Notes: a model not told the origin generated them from the letters alone. Counted from the first letter of the stretch, positions 16,944 to 28,732 are shown. The stretch: 52,812 nt of DNA from Planctomycetota bacterium (GCA_016712275.1 JADJRI010000044.1:1-52812); one strand, 5' to 3'. Program-made: numbers and translations.

Positions 16944-17969
16944 ATGGCGACTACGTCAAAAGAAAAGGCGAACGAAAAGATGCGGCTGGGCGATGCGATG
17001 GAAGCATATCTGAGGCGGGGTGTCGAAGGGGAGGCACCCGGTAGGCGCATGAAGAATTACTCGCCGCGCAGCGCTCGACGACGGGCGCACGGGAAGCGGG
17101 CGTTGCTGTTCGGCATTCCGTTTTTTCTGTTGGGGCTTTTCATTGTCGGCGTGGGAACGGGGATTGTGCCCACGAAGGAGTCATCGTCCGATGCGCCGCC
17201 GATTGTAATTGCGCTGTGCGGAGTCATATTCGCCGTGCCGGGGCTGGGACTGATGGTGCACGGGGCAGCGGGCATGCGCCGCGTGGCAAGAGTGCGGGCC
17301 ATGCGGGAACAATTCATCGGCGAACCGTGGCGTGCGGATTATTCGTGGAATGAGCAGGGCATCGGCGACACGCAGGCGCGGGGCGTGTTTCAGATGTTGT
17401 ACGGAACGCTCTTCATGGTTTTGTTTGCCGCGCCGTTCAACATTCTCGCATATGAATCGGGCAACGGCTGGGTGATGGCGCTGGTGTCGGTGTGCGTGAA
17501 TCTTTTTGTGGCGGTGTTCGCACTTACATTTTTCTATCGGCTGGCGCGGTGGATGAAGTATGGATCGGGGCGGGTTCGGTTTGGCCGTTTTCCGTTTTAT
17601 CTGGGCGAAAAGATCGATTTGACCTATGTGCCCGCGCGGGGGCTTCGCGGCGTCAAAAAAATGACCTGCACACTGCGATGCATTCGCGAAGTGTACGAGG
17701 CGCGGGACACAAGCGACGGACGCCAGGAGCAGGTGGTCGCTTACGAGACGTATGGCGACGCAAAGGACGTCGACGGGTCGGCGCTTGGGGAGGGATTCGA
17801 TCGGTCGCTGTCGCTGTCATTCGATGCGCCGACCGGCGGCGAGACGACACGACTGTCGGATCGTCCGGCGGTTTACTGGGAGCTGGAAGTTTCGGCCAAG
17901 ACGCCCGGCGTGGATTTGAATTCGCGTTTTCTGGTGCCGGTGTATGGGCGGGGCGGCCGATTGGAATGA
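16944..17969 (+). CDS. Four-helix membrane protein of unknown function
   Basis: 341 residues. After a basic N-terminus come two close membrane segments (ALLFGIPFFLLGLFIVGVG, PIVIALCGVIFAVPGLGLMV), a soluble stretch with FIGEPWRADYSWNEQGIGD, and two more segments (LFMVLFAAPFNILAY, VCVNLFVAVFALTFFY). A soluble beta-rich C-terminal domain follows. The layout resembles DUF3592-like proteins, but I see no diagnostic motif. It stands alone, and no ribosome-binding site is obvious before the ATG at 16944. Confidence 0.7.
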   Translation: MATTSKEKANEKMRLGDAMEAYLRRGVEGEAPGRRMKNYSPRSARRRAHGKRALLFGIPFFLLGLFIVGVGTGIVPTKESSSDAPPIVIALCGVIFAVPGLGLMVHGAAGMRRVARVRAMREQFIGEPWRADYSWNEQGIGDTQARGVFQMLYGTLFMVLFAAPFNILAYESGNGWVMALVSVCVNLFVAVFALTFFYRLARWMKYGSGRVRFGRFPFYLGEKIDLTYVPARGLRGVKKMTCTLRCIREVYEARDTSDGRQEQVVAYETYGDAKDVDGSALGEGFDRSLSLSFDAPTGGETTRLSDRPAVYWELEVSAKTPGVDLNSRFLVPVYGRGGRLE

Positions 17970-18300
17970 GTCTCTCGTCGGATTGAATCGGCTGACATCT
18001 CGGCAGGTGGGGTAAGCGACTCTGCCGATGTGGCAGTTAAGGGACTTTGGCCGAATGGTCATCGCATTTCTTAAGTGATTACCCATATTTAGTTTATAGA
18101 TTCTTGGGAGATGAAATTGGCGCGGCATGGGGGTTGCTTTGCCTCTATTGTGGAGAGTCTCTAGTCGCCGTGCGTTCGGCGGCGGAGATCTGCCCGACAT
18201 TGTTGTGAATTTTGAGGGTGGGCGGTTTTGCCCGTTCTTGTGCTCGCTCTGATCGGGGCGGGGTAGCTCAGTTTTTCAACTTCGGCAAAAGGAGGCATTC
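17970..18300. other. Upstream region of the chaperone cluster
   Basis: It contains an AT-rich patch (CCCATATTTAGTTTATAG, about 18083-18100), which may include a promoter, and ends in AAAGGAGG at 18289-18296 before the groEL1 ATG. I looked for a CIRCE element (TTAGCACTC-N9-GAGTGCTAA) and did not find one. A frame running from 18212 into groEL1 exists only because of the frame error at the gene's start. Confidence 0.5.
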
Positions 18301-20011
<1,711 letters not shown>

Positions 20012-20018
20012 TCCCGAA

Positions 20019-20046
20019 TGTCGAATTGCGAATGGAGAATGTAGAA
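20019..20046. repeat. Dispersed short repeat, copy 4 (reverse complement)
   Basis: Begins TGTCGAATTGCGAATGGAGA and continues ATGTAGAA. It is the reverse complement of the motif found three times between 6562 and 7208, and lies between groEL1 and groES. Confidence 0.7.
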
Positions 20047-20139
20047 ATCGGAACTGAGATTTCGACCTTCTCTCGAAATGTGAACAGCTAGAAAAAACGC
20101 GGCAGTGACGTCGCTTAAAGAAATCAGGAGCATAAGACA

Positions 20140-20439
20140 ATGGCCAAATTGAATATCAGTCCTTTGGATGATCGTATCGTTGTTGAGCAGAACGAGGCCG
20201 AAGAGAAGACCGCCGGCGGAATTCTGCTTCCCGAGAATGCCAAGGAAAAGCCGACGCGCGGCAAGGTGCTGGCGACGGGTCCGGGCAAGATGATGGAGAC
20301 CGGCAGCCGCGGCAAGATGTCGGTTCGCGTGGGCGACGAGGTTTTCTATGGGAAATACTCCGGCACGGAAGTGACGCTCGACGGCAAGAAGTACACGGTG
20401 CTCCGTGAGACCGATGTGTTGGCGGTGATTGAGAAGTGA
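20140..20439 (+). CDS. groS: GroES co-chaperonin
   Basis: 99 residues, the normal length. It begins KLNISPLDDRIVVEQNEAEE, has the mobile-loop region TAGGILLPENAKEKPTRGKV, and ends VTLDGKKYTVLRETDVLAVI. AGGAG lies before the ATG at 20140. GroES caps GroEL. It lies between two groEL genes and could serve either or both. Confidence 0.97.
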   Translation: MAKLNISPLDDRIVVEQNEAEEKTAGGILLPENAKEKPTRGKVLATGPGKMMETGSRGKMSVRVGDEVFYGKYSGTEVTLDGKKYTVLRETDVLAVIEK

Positions 20440-20479
20440 CTGAGTGAGATGGCGTAGCGCCAAGCGGCGAGGAACGTTC

Positions 20480-20503
20480 GGCACCGGCTATTGGCCGGTG
20501 CCA
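20480..20503. other. Strong hairpin between groES and groEL2
   Basis: GGCACCGGC pairs with GCCGGTGCC across the loop TATTG. No T-run follows, so it is not a classical terminator. It could be an mRNA processing or stabilising structure between co-transcribed genes. Confidence 0.55.
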
Positions 20504-20569
20504 CACTGGTGGGATGCAGGTTCCAGACTTGGATGAAGCCGCGAACGTCGCGGAGATGAGGATAAAAAG

Positions 20570-22189
20570 ATGGCAGCGAAACAGATGATGTTTGATACCG
20601 CAGCGTCGGAGAACGTGGTGGCCGGGCTTTCGAAGCTGGCCAAGGCGGTGAAGGTGACGCTCGGTCCGACCGGGCGCAACGTTCTGTTGCAGAAGTCATG
20701 GGGCGCCCCCCGCGTGACGAAGGACGGCGTATCGGTTTCAAAGGAAATCGAGTTGCCGCAGGCCTTTGAAAACATGGGCGCGAAGATGGTGAACGAAGCG
20801 GCGAGCAAGACCTCGGACGTGGCCGGCGACGGCACAACGACGGCGGTTGTGCTGGCCGAAGCCATATATAAGGAAGGCCTGAAGAATGTCGCGGCCGGCG
20901 CGAATCCGATGTTGCTTAAGCGCGGCATCGATCGGGCCGTTGAAGTCGCGGTCGAGCAGATCAAGAAGATGTCGACGCCGGTGAAGGGATCAGACGACAT
21001 CGCGAAGGTCGGCACCGTTTCCGCGAACGGCGATGCCGAGATCGGCAAGCTCCTGGCCGAGGCGATGGATGAGGTTGGCAAGGAGGGCGTTGTCACGATT
21101 GAAGAAGGCAAGAGCTTCGAGACCGAGAAGAAGGTTGTCGAAGGCATGCAATTCGACAAGGGCTACATCTCGCCCTACTTCATCACGGACACCAGCGAAA
21201 TGGGTGCGTGCTGGAAGATGCCTATGTGCTGATTTATGAGAAGAAGATCAGCAGCGTGCGCGACATCGTGCCGCTGCTCGAAAAATTGGTGTCCACTTCG
21301 AAGCCGCTGCTCATACTGGCGGAAGAAATCGAGGGCGAGGCACTTGCGGCGTTGGTGGTGAACCGACTTCGGGGAATCTTGAAGGTGTGCGCGGTGAAGG
21401 CGCCGGGCTTCGGCGATCGACGGAAGGCGATGTTGGAAGACATTGCAGTTCTGACCAATGGCGAATTCATCAGCGAAGATCGCGGCCTGAAGCTCGACAG
21501 CATTGAGCTGAACCAGCTCGGCCGTGCGAAGAAGATCGTCATCGCGAAAGAAAACACGACGATTATCGAAGGGCCTCGGCAAGAAGGCCGATGTGACGGC
21601 GCGGGCGAATCAGATTCGCGCCCAGATCGAAAAGACCACAAGCGACTATGACCGCGAGAAGTTGCAGGAACGGCTGGCGAAGCTGACCGGCGGCGTCGCG
21701 GTGATTCGCGTCGGCGGTGCGACCGAGATCGAAGTAAAGGAGCGCAAGGACCTCGTCGATGACGCGTTCCATGCGACCCGCGCTGCGGTCGAAGAAGGCA
21801 TCGTGGCCGGTGGCGGCGTGGCGTTGCTTCGCTGCATCGATCCAATTTTGGCGGCTGCGAAGAAGATGGAAGGCGACGAGCAGACGGGCATGAATATCGT
21901 GGCCCGTGCCCTGCGGTATCCGACCAAGCAGATCGCCCTGAACGGCGGCAAAGATGGATCGGTCGTTGTCGAGCAGATTCTGGAAGGCAAAGGCAACTAC
22001 GGCTATGACGCGCGAAATGACGAGTATGGCGACATGGTCAAGCTGGGCATTATCGACCCGGCCAAGGTGGTTCGCTCGGCCCTGCAAAATGCGGCGAGCG
22101 TGGCCGGCACGCTGCTGATGAGCAACGTGATGCTGACGGAACTGAAGGACAAGGATAAGGATAACGAGATACCGGGTTCCATCCGATAA
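20570..22189 (+). CDS. groL: GroEL chaperonin, paralogue 2 (no GGM tail, two frame breaks)
   Basis: Starts MAAKQMMFDTAASENVVAGL at 20570 after GAGG. Conserved blocks include VKVTLGPTGRNVLLQKSWGA, AGDGTTTAVVLAEAIYKEGL, EGMQFDKGYISPYFITD, VCAVKAPGFGDRRKAMLED and EEGIVAGGGVALLRC. Break 1 is near 21203, where ATGGGTGC should read ATGGAGTGC (one base lost). Break 2 is near 21573, where GAAGGGCCTCGG should read GAAGGCCTCGG (one base gained). Joined, it is about 540 residues. Unlike paralogue 1 it ends ELKDKDKDNEIPGSIR with no Gly-Met tail, so it may work under different conditions or on different clients. A terminator follows at 22211. Confidence 0.93.
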
Positions 22190-22210
22190 GTTAGTTAGTG
22201 AGTTTATTGC

Positions 22211-22254
22211 CAGCACCGGAGTTGGAGGAATGCTCCGGCTCCGGTGCTGTTTTT
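22211..22254 (+). terminator. Rho-independent terminator after groEL2
   Basis: CAGCACCGGAG at 22211-22221 pairs with CTCCGGTGCTG at 22239-22249, an 11-base stem, followed by TTTTT at 22250-22254. It ends the groEL1-groES-groEL2 unit before dnaJ. Confidence 0.9.
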
Positions 22255-22357
22255 CGAAAATGAAACCGGCGCGGCGAAACTCGAGTGCAAGGCGATTCTG
22301 AGTATTCGAGATTCTTGTTTTGAATTGCCGCGCCCCATTTGAGATTCCAGGGAATCG

Positions 22358-23495
22358 ATGCCGGTAATGGATAAGCGCGATTATTATGAAGTCCTCGAAG
22401 TGTCTCGCGAGGCGTCTACCGATGACATCAAGCGCTTTTCGCAAAGCGGCGATGAAATATCATCCGGACCGAAACGGTACGGACCCGGAGGCCGACGCAA
22501 AATTCAAGGAGGCATCGGAGGCATATGAGGTTTTGTCCGACGGCGAGCGGCGGGGGCGGTATGATCGCCACGGTCACGCGGGACTCAACGGGGTCGCGGG
22601 ACACGATTTCTCGCGGATGAATCCGAACGACATTTTCAGTATTTTCGGCGATATCTTTGGCGATTTCTTCGGTGGCGGCGGCGGGGGCGGGCGTGCGTCG
22701 CGCGGGGTCGACCTGCAAACCGAGATCGCGATTTCGCTGGAGGAAGTCGCGCAGACAAACGAACGCCAGATTGAATTCACCCGAAATGATCACTGCGACA
22801 ATTGCGCGGGTAAAGGCGCGGAGCCCGGCAGCAAGGTGATCGCCTGCGATACCTGCGGCGGCTATGGTCAGGTCGAGCGGACGGCCGGGGGCGGTTTTTT
22901 TTCAACACGGGTAGTCACCGCCTGTCCGGCGTGCCATGGGCGCGGCAAAACCATCACCAAGCATTGCAAGACCTGCAAGGGATCCGGTCGACAACCGAAG
23001 CGTCGCGTCGTGACGGTTAAGATTCCCGCAGGCATTCACGATGGACAGGCGGTTCGGTTGCGCGGAGAAGGCGAACCGGGTGATGACGGGACATCGCGCG
23101 GTGATTTGCATTGTTATGTGCATGTGAAACCGCATCCGTTCCTTCAGCGGCATGGAAACGATCTGTTATGTGAGCTGCCGATCGGCTTCACCCAGGCCGC
23201 GCTGGGAGCCGTGATTGAGCTGCCGACGCTCAAGGGCAAGCAGGAAATCACCGTGCCGCCGGGCACGCAGCACGGCGAGTTGATTCGCCTGAACAAGATG
23301 GGGCTGCCTGATATTCGCAACGGTCGGCCCGGCGAACAGGTGGTTCGCGTGCTGGTTGAGATTCCGCGGAAGCTGAATTCGAAGCAGGAGGAATTGCTGC
23401 GCGAATTTGCCAAGACTGAAGACGCGCGCGTGTTGCCCGAGAGCAAGGGGTTCTTTGATAAGTTGAAAACGTTCTTTGAGGGCAAGGGCGGGTAG
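22358..23495 (+). CDS. dnaJ: DnaJ chaperone (J-domain frame break)
   Basis: The ATG at 22358 (or 22367) opens MDKRDYYEVLEVSREASTDD. About two bases are lost near 22437, where CGCGC appears collapsed to CGC, and the next frame continues with the J-domain HPD: AFRKAAMKYHPDRNGT. A Gly-rich linker (GGGGGGGRASRG) follows, then four zinc motifs (CDNCAGKG, CDTCGGYG, CPACHGRG, CKTCKGSG) and the substrate-binding C-terminal domains. It stimulates DnaK ATPase and hands over unfolded clients. Joined length is about 379 residues. grpE follows, but no dnaK lies in the window. Confidence 0.93.
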
Positions 23496-23604
23496 GCCGT
23501 CGAGGCGACCGCAGCTCTTGGCGAAGAATCCGTGCATGTAGCGGTTGAAAATGAATTAACTTTGATTAAACGGCTGGAAGAAGCGGCGGGACTAGAATAA
23601 CAAG

Positions 23605-24180
23605 ATGGTACGCGACGATCGAACAACCGAAGAAAATGCGATGGAGGATTCGACGGGCGCCGTCGGCGAGGTGTCCGAAAACGAGGACGTTCTATCCTCC
23701 GTGGTTCGCGAACGGGATGAACTGAAGGACAAGCTGCTGCGCACCCATGCCGAATCGCTTAATGTTGCGAAGCGCATGCGCGCGGAGCACGCAAATTCGA
23801 TGCGCCACGCATCACGTGATTTTGCCAAGGCGATGCTGCCGATTCTCGACGGACTGGAGCGAACGATTCAGAGTATCGACGAGTCGGGCCGGGACGATCC
23901 GATTGCGACGGGCGTGAAGCTCTTGCGCGAGGAATTCCTCAAGAGTTTGCGCGTCAATGGCGTCGAACCGATCGAATCGGTCGGCAAATCGTTCGATCCG
24001 GAATTGCATGAAGCCCTGATGCAGGACCCCAAGTCGGAGCAGCCGGCCGGAACCGTGACGACGGAATTTGAACGCGGCTACACGCTTCACGACCGGGTGC
24101 TGCGACATGCTAAAGTGGTTGTGTCGGCGAAGGCGCCGGACCCGATCGACGAATTGCCGGGTGAAACTCAGGGAACATGA
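23605..24180 (+). CDS. grpE: GrpE nucleotide-exchange factor
   Basis: About 191 residues. An acidic N-terminus is followed by the long coiled coil RDELKDKLLRTHAESLNVAK, then AMLPILDGLERTIQS and the C-terminal beta domain motif FDPELHEALMQ with VTTEFERGYTLHDRVLRHAKVVVS. GrpE releases ADP from DnaK. The ATG at 23605 is used; an in-frame ATG at 23641 is also possible and neither has a strong ribosome-binding site. It follows dnaJ by about 110 bases. Confidence 0.93.
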   Translation: MVRDDRTTEENAMEDSTGAVGEVSENEDVLSSVVRERDELKDKLLRTHAESLNVAKRMRAEHANSMRHASRDFAKAMLPILDGLERTIQSIDESGRDDPIATGVKLLREEFLKSLRVNGVEPIESVGKSFDPELHEALMQDPKSEQPAGTVTTEFERGYTLHDRVLRHAKVVVSAKAPDPIDELPGETQGT

Positions 24181-24261
24181 TGCCAATAGTCAACGGGTCG
24201 CCGTGGATGCTTGAGGTTTGGGCACGACGGTGAACACGGGGATCCGTCGGAGAGATTCGAA

Positions 24262-24618
24262 ATGCCGACCTATGAATATGAGTGTCAGACATGCGGCAGC
24301 GTTTTCGATGTGTTTCAGTCGATCAAGGCCACGCCGCTGCGCAAGGCAGAATGCGAAAAGTGCGGCGACAAAAGGCCGGTCAAGCGGCTGATCGGCACGG
24401 GCGGCGCCGTGATTTTCAAGGGCAGCGGATTCTACCAGACGGATTACCGCAGCGAGGGGTACAAAAAATCGGCGGAATCGGAATCGAAGCCGGCAAGCGA
24501 TGCGAGCACGGCTCCAACCGATACGGGTTCCAAGAAGAGTGAGGCGAAACCCGCGCCTGACAAGTCGACGGATGCAAATACCACGCCCAAGGAATCGAAG
24601 TCCACAAAAAAGAAATAG
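24262..24618 (+). CDS. FmdB-type zinc-ribbon regulatory protein
   Basis: 118 residues. The N-terminus MPTYEYECQTCGSVFDVFQS is the FmdB/CxxC-CxxC family opening, with a second pair in CEKCGDKRPVKRLIG, giving a four-cysteine zinc ribbon. GSGFYQTDYRSEGYKK follows, also family-typical. The last 45 residues are a low-complexity Lys/Ser/Thr/Ala/Pro tail (KSEAKPAPDKSTDANTT). The family is often called a putative regulatory protein, and its true role is unclear. It follows grpE on the same strand after 81 bases. Confidence 0.88.
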   Translation: MPTYEYECQTCGSVFDVFQSIKATPLRKAECEKCGDKRPVKRLIGTGGAVIFKGSGFYQTDYRSEGYKKSAESESKPASDASTAPTDTGSKKSEAKPAPDKSTDANTTPKESKSTKKK

Positions 24619-24694
24619 TGGTTCGCTGAACGCAGCAGTCTGTCGGCCACTGCGTCGACAATTATCTTTCGAAGGATAGACCGCGCGATTCGGC

Positions 24695-25207
24695 TCAGCC
24701 GTACCACATGCCGGAAACCTGCTCGATGAGGTGGCAGGCCTCGGAGTGGCCGGTGGCAAATTCAGCACCGATGTGAAAACCCTGCTGGGTTATTTCGCAG
24801 TGCCGGACGATCGCGGGCACTCGAATGGCCTCCGACTCGGCCCAGAACAACTTGACGGCCAGCAGCGCGCCGATCGGCAGGCCGCGATCGCAGTGAAATG
24901 CCAGTCCGTCGTTTGACACGTCATTGAGCGTGGCACACTCATCGTTTCCGGGACCGTGGTCGATGCGCATGTACATGATGGGCACGGCGCGGTGGTACCT
25001 CGGCGATGAGCGCCGATTGCGATACAGGGAGCTTTGTGCCACTTTCGCGGCACCTTCCACGAAGCGGGCAATCTCGCGCTCCAAGACGCCAGCCAGCGAG
25101 TTTTCAACACCTTGATTCATTTCATGCTCCGGTTCGCGTCTGCATTCAAGCTGCTCATCCATGCCGGCATCGCCGGCCCGAAGGCGGGGTCGTAATTTTC
25201 GCTTCAA
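24695..25207 (-). CDS. PilZ-domain protein (candidate c-di-GMP receptor)
   Basis: Up to 170 residues. The PilZ signature is visible: RRSSPRYHRAVPIMYM (RxxxR) and NDVSNDGLAFHC ([D/N]xSxxG), then LPIGALLAVKLF. These residues bind cyclic di-GMP in known PilZ proteins. The region before residue 60 is variable, and starts at 25207, 25162 or 25120 are all in frame; I cannot choose between them. It is transcribed away from the secreted-protein gene at 25658. Confidence 0.8.
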   Translation of the reverse strand: MKRKLRPRLRAGDAGMDEQLECRREPEHEMNQGVENSLAGVLEREIARFVEGAAKVAQSSLYRNRRSSPRYHRAVPIMYMRIDHGPGNDECATLNDVSNDGLAFHCDRGLPIGALLAVKLFWAESEAIRVPAIVRHCEITQQGFHIGAEFATGHSEACHLIEQVSGMWYG

Positions 25208-25657
25208 AATGAATCAGGTACGCGCCGATTGCGCAACATCGGCGAACCCCCGCTGGCCGATTCAATGCGCGGCGCCGACGCCGGCCGACGCTGCAACAAA
25301 GGTACGATTCGGATTCGGCGTCGGCCAAGTGATCGCCGGATTTTGGGACGCCCCTTTGTTGAAAGTGTGTTAATTCCAAACGCGTCGAGGGCTGGCGACA
25401 GTTTCATCGTGTATGTGCTTGCGTGTGCAAGCAGGCAAACGATTTCAAGGTCAGCCCTTGATGACGTTGCGTCCGATTTGTCGAATCGTCTGCAACTGAA
25501 GACGTCAAGCACGATCTTGAATTCGCTTGTCTTAAGTGTTTGCCGAGCGTAGAGTTATCAAGCATCGTCCGGTAAAGAACTGCCGTGCGATGAAGTGAAA
25601 CAATTGGGACCGACGGGCAACCCTTCCGCACCGCATCCCGTCATTCGGAGAGAATTC
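25208..25657. other. Intergenic region with a small perfect hairpin
   Basis: No gene is supported. TGCTTGC at 25416-25422 pairs with GCAAGCA at 25427-25433 over a four-base loop, without a T-run. The region separates the divergent PilZ and secreted-protein genes and should contain both promoters. Confidence 0.5.
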
Positions 25658-26653
25658 ATGCCATTGCGTTCTTTTGAATCAGCGGTGAAGTCGATTCTTG
25701 TTTGTTCGGCATTGTTTTTGTTGTCAGCGGGAGCGTCTCCGGCCATGGGACAGGATCCGCTACCGGCCGGCTTTACGCCGCATATTCGACCGACGATCAA
25801 GGTCGATGACAAGGGGCAGCTCTCCGGAATTCGCAACGGGCAGGTGCGTCTTGAGGGTGTCGTGAAGGGCCACAAGACTTATCTCGTGCAATGGCAGCCG
25901 AACGATAATCCACCGCGGTGCAAGGTGAAGATTCGCGTGCCGATCTGGGAATCAAGGGCGGCCAGTTCGGTGATATATGAGCAGCAGCGCGGTGCGGCAC
26001 TCCGCCGCGGCGGGCGCGTGGCACTGATCAATCAGCAGATGAACGTCGACGAGGTTTATCTGGTCATTGATGCCCGGGGTTCGGGGATTGAACCGTGTCT
26101 CTTTCCAGTTGTGACGGACAACACCGGGCGAGTCATCTATGACGTTAGTACGATTCGCGTCGGCCCGGCCCAGATGCCCTCGCCGGTGCAATATGTCGAA
26201 ACGCGCATGACGATCGACCAACTCGAGGCATGGGCTGACTTGGGATTTGATGAGTCCATGCTGGCGGGCGGTGAAGACTTGGTCGAGACAGGTTCGGAAA
26301 TGTTCGCGAGGGAAATGTTTGGCAACGGCTTCGGGAGCCAATTGGCACTGCCGATGCTAGGGCCGGAGCAATCGGGCGGCATGAAACCGGCAGCATCTCA
26401 GCCAAGCACCAGGCCGGCTGATGGCGGCAAGCGTCGCAGGAAGCGCGTCGTGAAAGCCGTGAAGATGCCGGCCAAAGGCGAAACGAAAATCGTACTCACC
26501 AAGGAAGATGCCGAAAAACTGAGAACGACGCCGGAGGGCGCCAGCCTGCTTCGCAGCGGCCGCGTGATCGTGGTGGTCGATTCCGTGGCGGCTGGAATTC
26601 AAGGGCGCGGCTCGGAAATTGAAGACGGCGACATATTTGCATCTAACCAATAG
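25658..26653 (+). CDS. Secreted protein of unknown function
   Basis: 331 residues from the ATG at 25658, which follows GGAGAG. A clear signal peptide (ILVCSALFLLSAGASPAMGQ, cut near AMGQ) precedes a beta-rich mature domain (FTPHIRPTIKVDDKGQLSGI, TYLVQWQPNDNPPRCKVKIR). A Thr/Pro/Ser linker and a strongly basic patch (GGKRRRKRVVKAVK) come next, with a short conserved-looking end (TKEDAEKLRTTPEGASLLRS). I do not recognise the family. It sits nine bases upstream of the CHASE2-cyclase gene, so the two are almost certainly co-transcribed and may form a sensory pair. Confidence 0.75.
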   Translation: MPLRSFESAVKSILVCSALFLLSAGASPAMGQDPLPAGFTPHIRPTIKVDDKGQLSGIRNGQVRLEGVVKGHKTYLVQWQPNDNPPRCKVKIRVPIWESRAASSVIYEQQRGAALRRGGRVALINQQMNVDEVYLVIDARGSGIEPCLFPVVTDNTGRVIYDVSTIRVGPAQMPSPVQYVETRMTIDQLEAWADLGFDESMLAGGEDLVETGSEMFAREMFGNGFGSQLALPMLGPEQSGGMKPAASQPSTRPADGGKRRRKRVVKAVKMPAKGETKIVLTKEDAEKLRTTPEGASLLRSGRVIVVVDSVAAGIQGRGSEIEDGDIFASNQ

Positions 26654-26662
26654 GACGCAGAA

Positions 26663-28626
26663 TTGAGTGGTTCCCCTCGCGAAAGTCCGACGGCCTATCT
26701 TCAGGACCGTCCCGTTCTTTCGCGCCCGCGTGCGTGGGTACTGATTGTATTGGGTGCGCTGATTGCGGCGTCGGCGGCATGGGTTTTGTCGGGGCAGTAT
26801 TGGACCGACCGGCTGGAAGGGGTGACGATCGACTGGCGCTTTCAGGCGCGCGGCCCGCGGTCGTCGAATTCCAAAATCGTCATTGTCGAAATCGACGCGG
26901 AGAGCCATCGTCGCCTGAAGCACGATGGACTCGCCTTTAACCTGCGCGAACACCTTGCGCCGGCCATCAATCGTCTGGCGGATGCCGGAGCTTTGGTGGT
27001 TGGCCTTGATACATGGCTTGAGGATCGGACTTCGCCAGAGATTGACGGGCCGCTGGCCGCCGCGATTGAATCGACCAATGTTGTCCTGGGGACTGTGTAC
27101 ACTGAGCAGGGGGTAAATCGGGCGTCGGAAGAGCTGCGCGCGGCGATGCCCGTGGAAGGCTTGATATCGGTTGAACTGGATGCGGGGGACAACGTGCTGC
27201 GTCGCACGCCTCCGCGGCTGTATCTGGATTTGTTGAGCGACGACGGTTTGAAAGTACAAGCGCGGCTGCCGCATTTTCCATTGGCGGTGGCCTTGTTTTC
27301 CATCCTGGAGAAGGACGAAACGGCGGTCATTGAGTTCAACGGGCCGCATGCCAAAATCGGCAATCACACGCTGCGCGCGGGGGAATTGGTCGATTATGTC
27401 GCGGTGAAGCGCGGGATGCGTGAGGGTGGGTTTCGCTGGCCGGCGATGAGTCTCGCGGACGTCGTCGAGGGCAAATTCGATGCGAAGGCCGTCGACGGCG
27501 CGATTGTGCTGATCGGCGAATCGCGCATGGTGCAGGATTCGTTTCTGACGCCGCTATCGAAAGAGATTACGCCGGGGGTTTATTATCATTCCAACGTGGC
27601 AGCACAGATTCTGGATGACCGGCACTTTGATGAAACCTGGTCGCAGCCGGCGAATGCCAGTTGGGTCGCTGCGGGTTGCGCGCTGATGGCAGGCGTGTTT
27701 GCGATGATGCCATTGGCTCGGCGGTGGCGCGGTCGGCGCTGGCGGGTTGAATTGCAACATGCCGTACTTGGGATTGCGGTTTTTCCGGGCGGCTGGACGC
27801 TGGCGTGTTTTTGGGCCTTTGATCGTGGCGTCGTTTTGCCGCTGGCTGCACCGCTGGCCGGAATGGGCGTCGCGCTGGCAATGGGATATGCGGCGCAGTG
27901 GATTAAGGTGTCGATTGAAGCGCGCCGGTTGGGAGAGCGGGCACGGCATATCGAGCGGCTATTTAGTCTAAGCGTTTCGTCGTCGGTCTTGGAGGCCATC
28001 AAGTCAAACCGCAGCGCGTGGCCCAGACCGAGGTTCGCGATGTAACTGTTGTGTTGGGCGACTTGCGTGATTTTACGCGCGTGTCGTCTGAGATGGAGCC
28101 GCTGGACGTTGCAGCAATGCTCAACGAGTACTACTCGCACGTCACCGCAGCGGTGTTTGAGCAGGACGGGTTCCTTGATAAGTTCGTCGGCGATGCCATG
28201 ATGGCGGTTTTTTCCGCACCGTTCGAACAGCCGGACCATGCAATCCGGGCCATTCGGACTGCGAAGTCGGTAAAGTCAAGACTGGCGACATTGAATGCCA
28301 CGCGCCAGCATCGGGGTCAGCAGCCGCTAAGCTGTGGCTTTGGAATTCACACGGGTCCGGCAGCGTTGGGCCATGTGGGCGGGGCGGAGCGTTCCAACTA
28401 CACGGTCATTGGAACGACGGTGAATCTGGCATCGAGGATTGAAGGACATAGCCGTGACGGTGAAATCCTCATCAGCGAGGCCGTTTTAGGCTGTTTGAAT
28501 GGCGAGCATGAGACCAAGCTGTTTGGGCGCGTTGCACTGCGCGGCGCTCCGGGATTGCATTCGCTCCATCAGATTGTGTTTGCGACCGATAACTGCGAGG
28601 GCCGGGACGTAGCGGAACACATTTAG
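26663..28626 (+). CDS. CHASE2-domain class III adenylate cyclase (one frame break)
   Basis: From a TTG at 26663. TM1 is at residues ~24-45 (WVLIVLGALIAASAAWVLS), followed by an extracytoplasmic CHASE2 sensor domain (ARGPRSSNSKIVIVEIDAES, DGAIVLIGESRMVQDSF) and three closing membrane helices. The cyclase domain follows: VVLGDLRDFTRVSSEM, DKFVGDAMMAVFSAP (metal-binding Asp and substrate Lys), then SNYTVIGTTVNLASRIE. Thr in place of the adenine-selecting Asp points to class IIIb. One C is missing near 28010: AACCGCAG should read AACCCGCAG, giving NPQRV. The product makes cAMP in response to an external cue. A secreted protein gene precedes it. Confidence 0.88.
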
Positions 28627-28637
28627 ACAATTGTCTA
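28624..28637. promoter_or_regulatory. Perfect 14-base palindrome
   Basis: TAGACAATTGTCTA overlaps the stop codon of the cyclase gene and lies about 67 bases upstream of the best promoter candidate of the amidohydrolase array. It could be an operator; no regulator gene is adjacent. Confidence 0.4.
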
Positions 28638-28703
28638 TTTTGAAACCTAAGAAGCGGAAATGCCTGGGACTTTTGCCTCTATGAGAAGTTCGCGCATGAT
28701 TCG

Positions 28704-28732
28704 TTGAATTAAGGGGTTGTAATCGCTATATT
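28704..28732 (+). promoter_or_regulatory. Candidate sigma-70 promoter of the amidohydrolase array
   Basis: TTGAAT (28704-28709), a 17-base spacer, then TATATT (28727-28732). It lies about 180 bases before the GTG start at 28911, in a 284-base region without genes. Confidence 0.45.

Noticed and set aside
17970..18300. CIRCE heat-shock operator upstream of groEL1
   Set aside because: No TTAGCACTC / GAGTGCTAA inverted pair could be found.
20480..20503. Terminator between groES and groEL2
   Set aside because: The stem is strong but no T-run follows, so I list it only as a hairpin.
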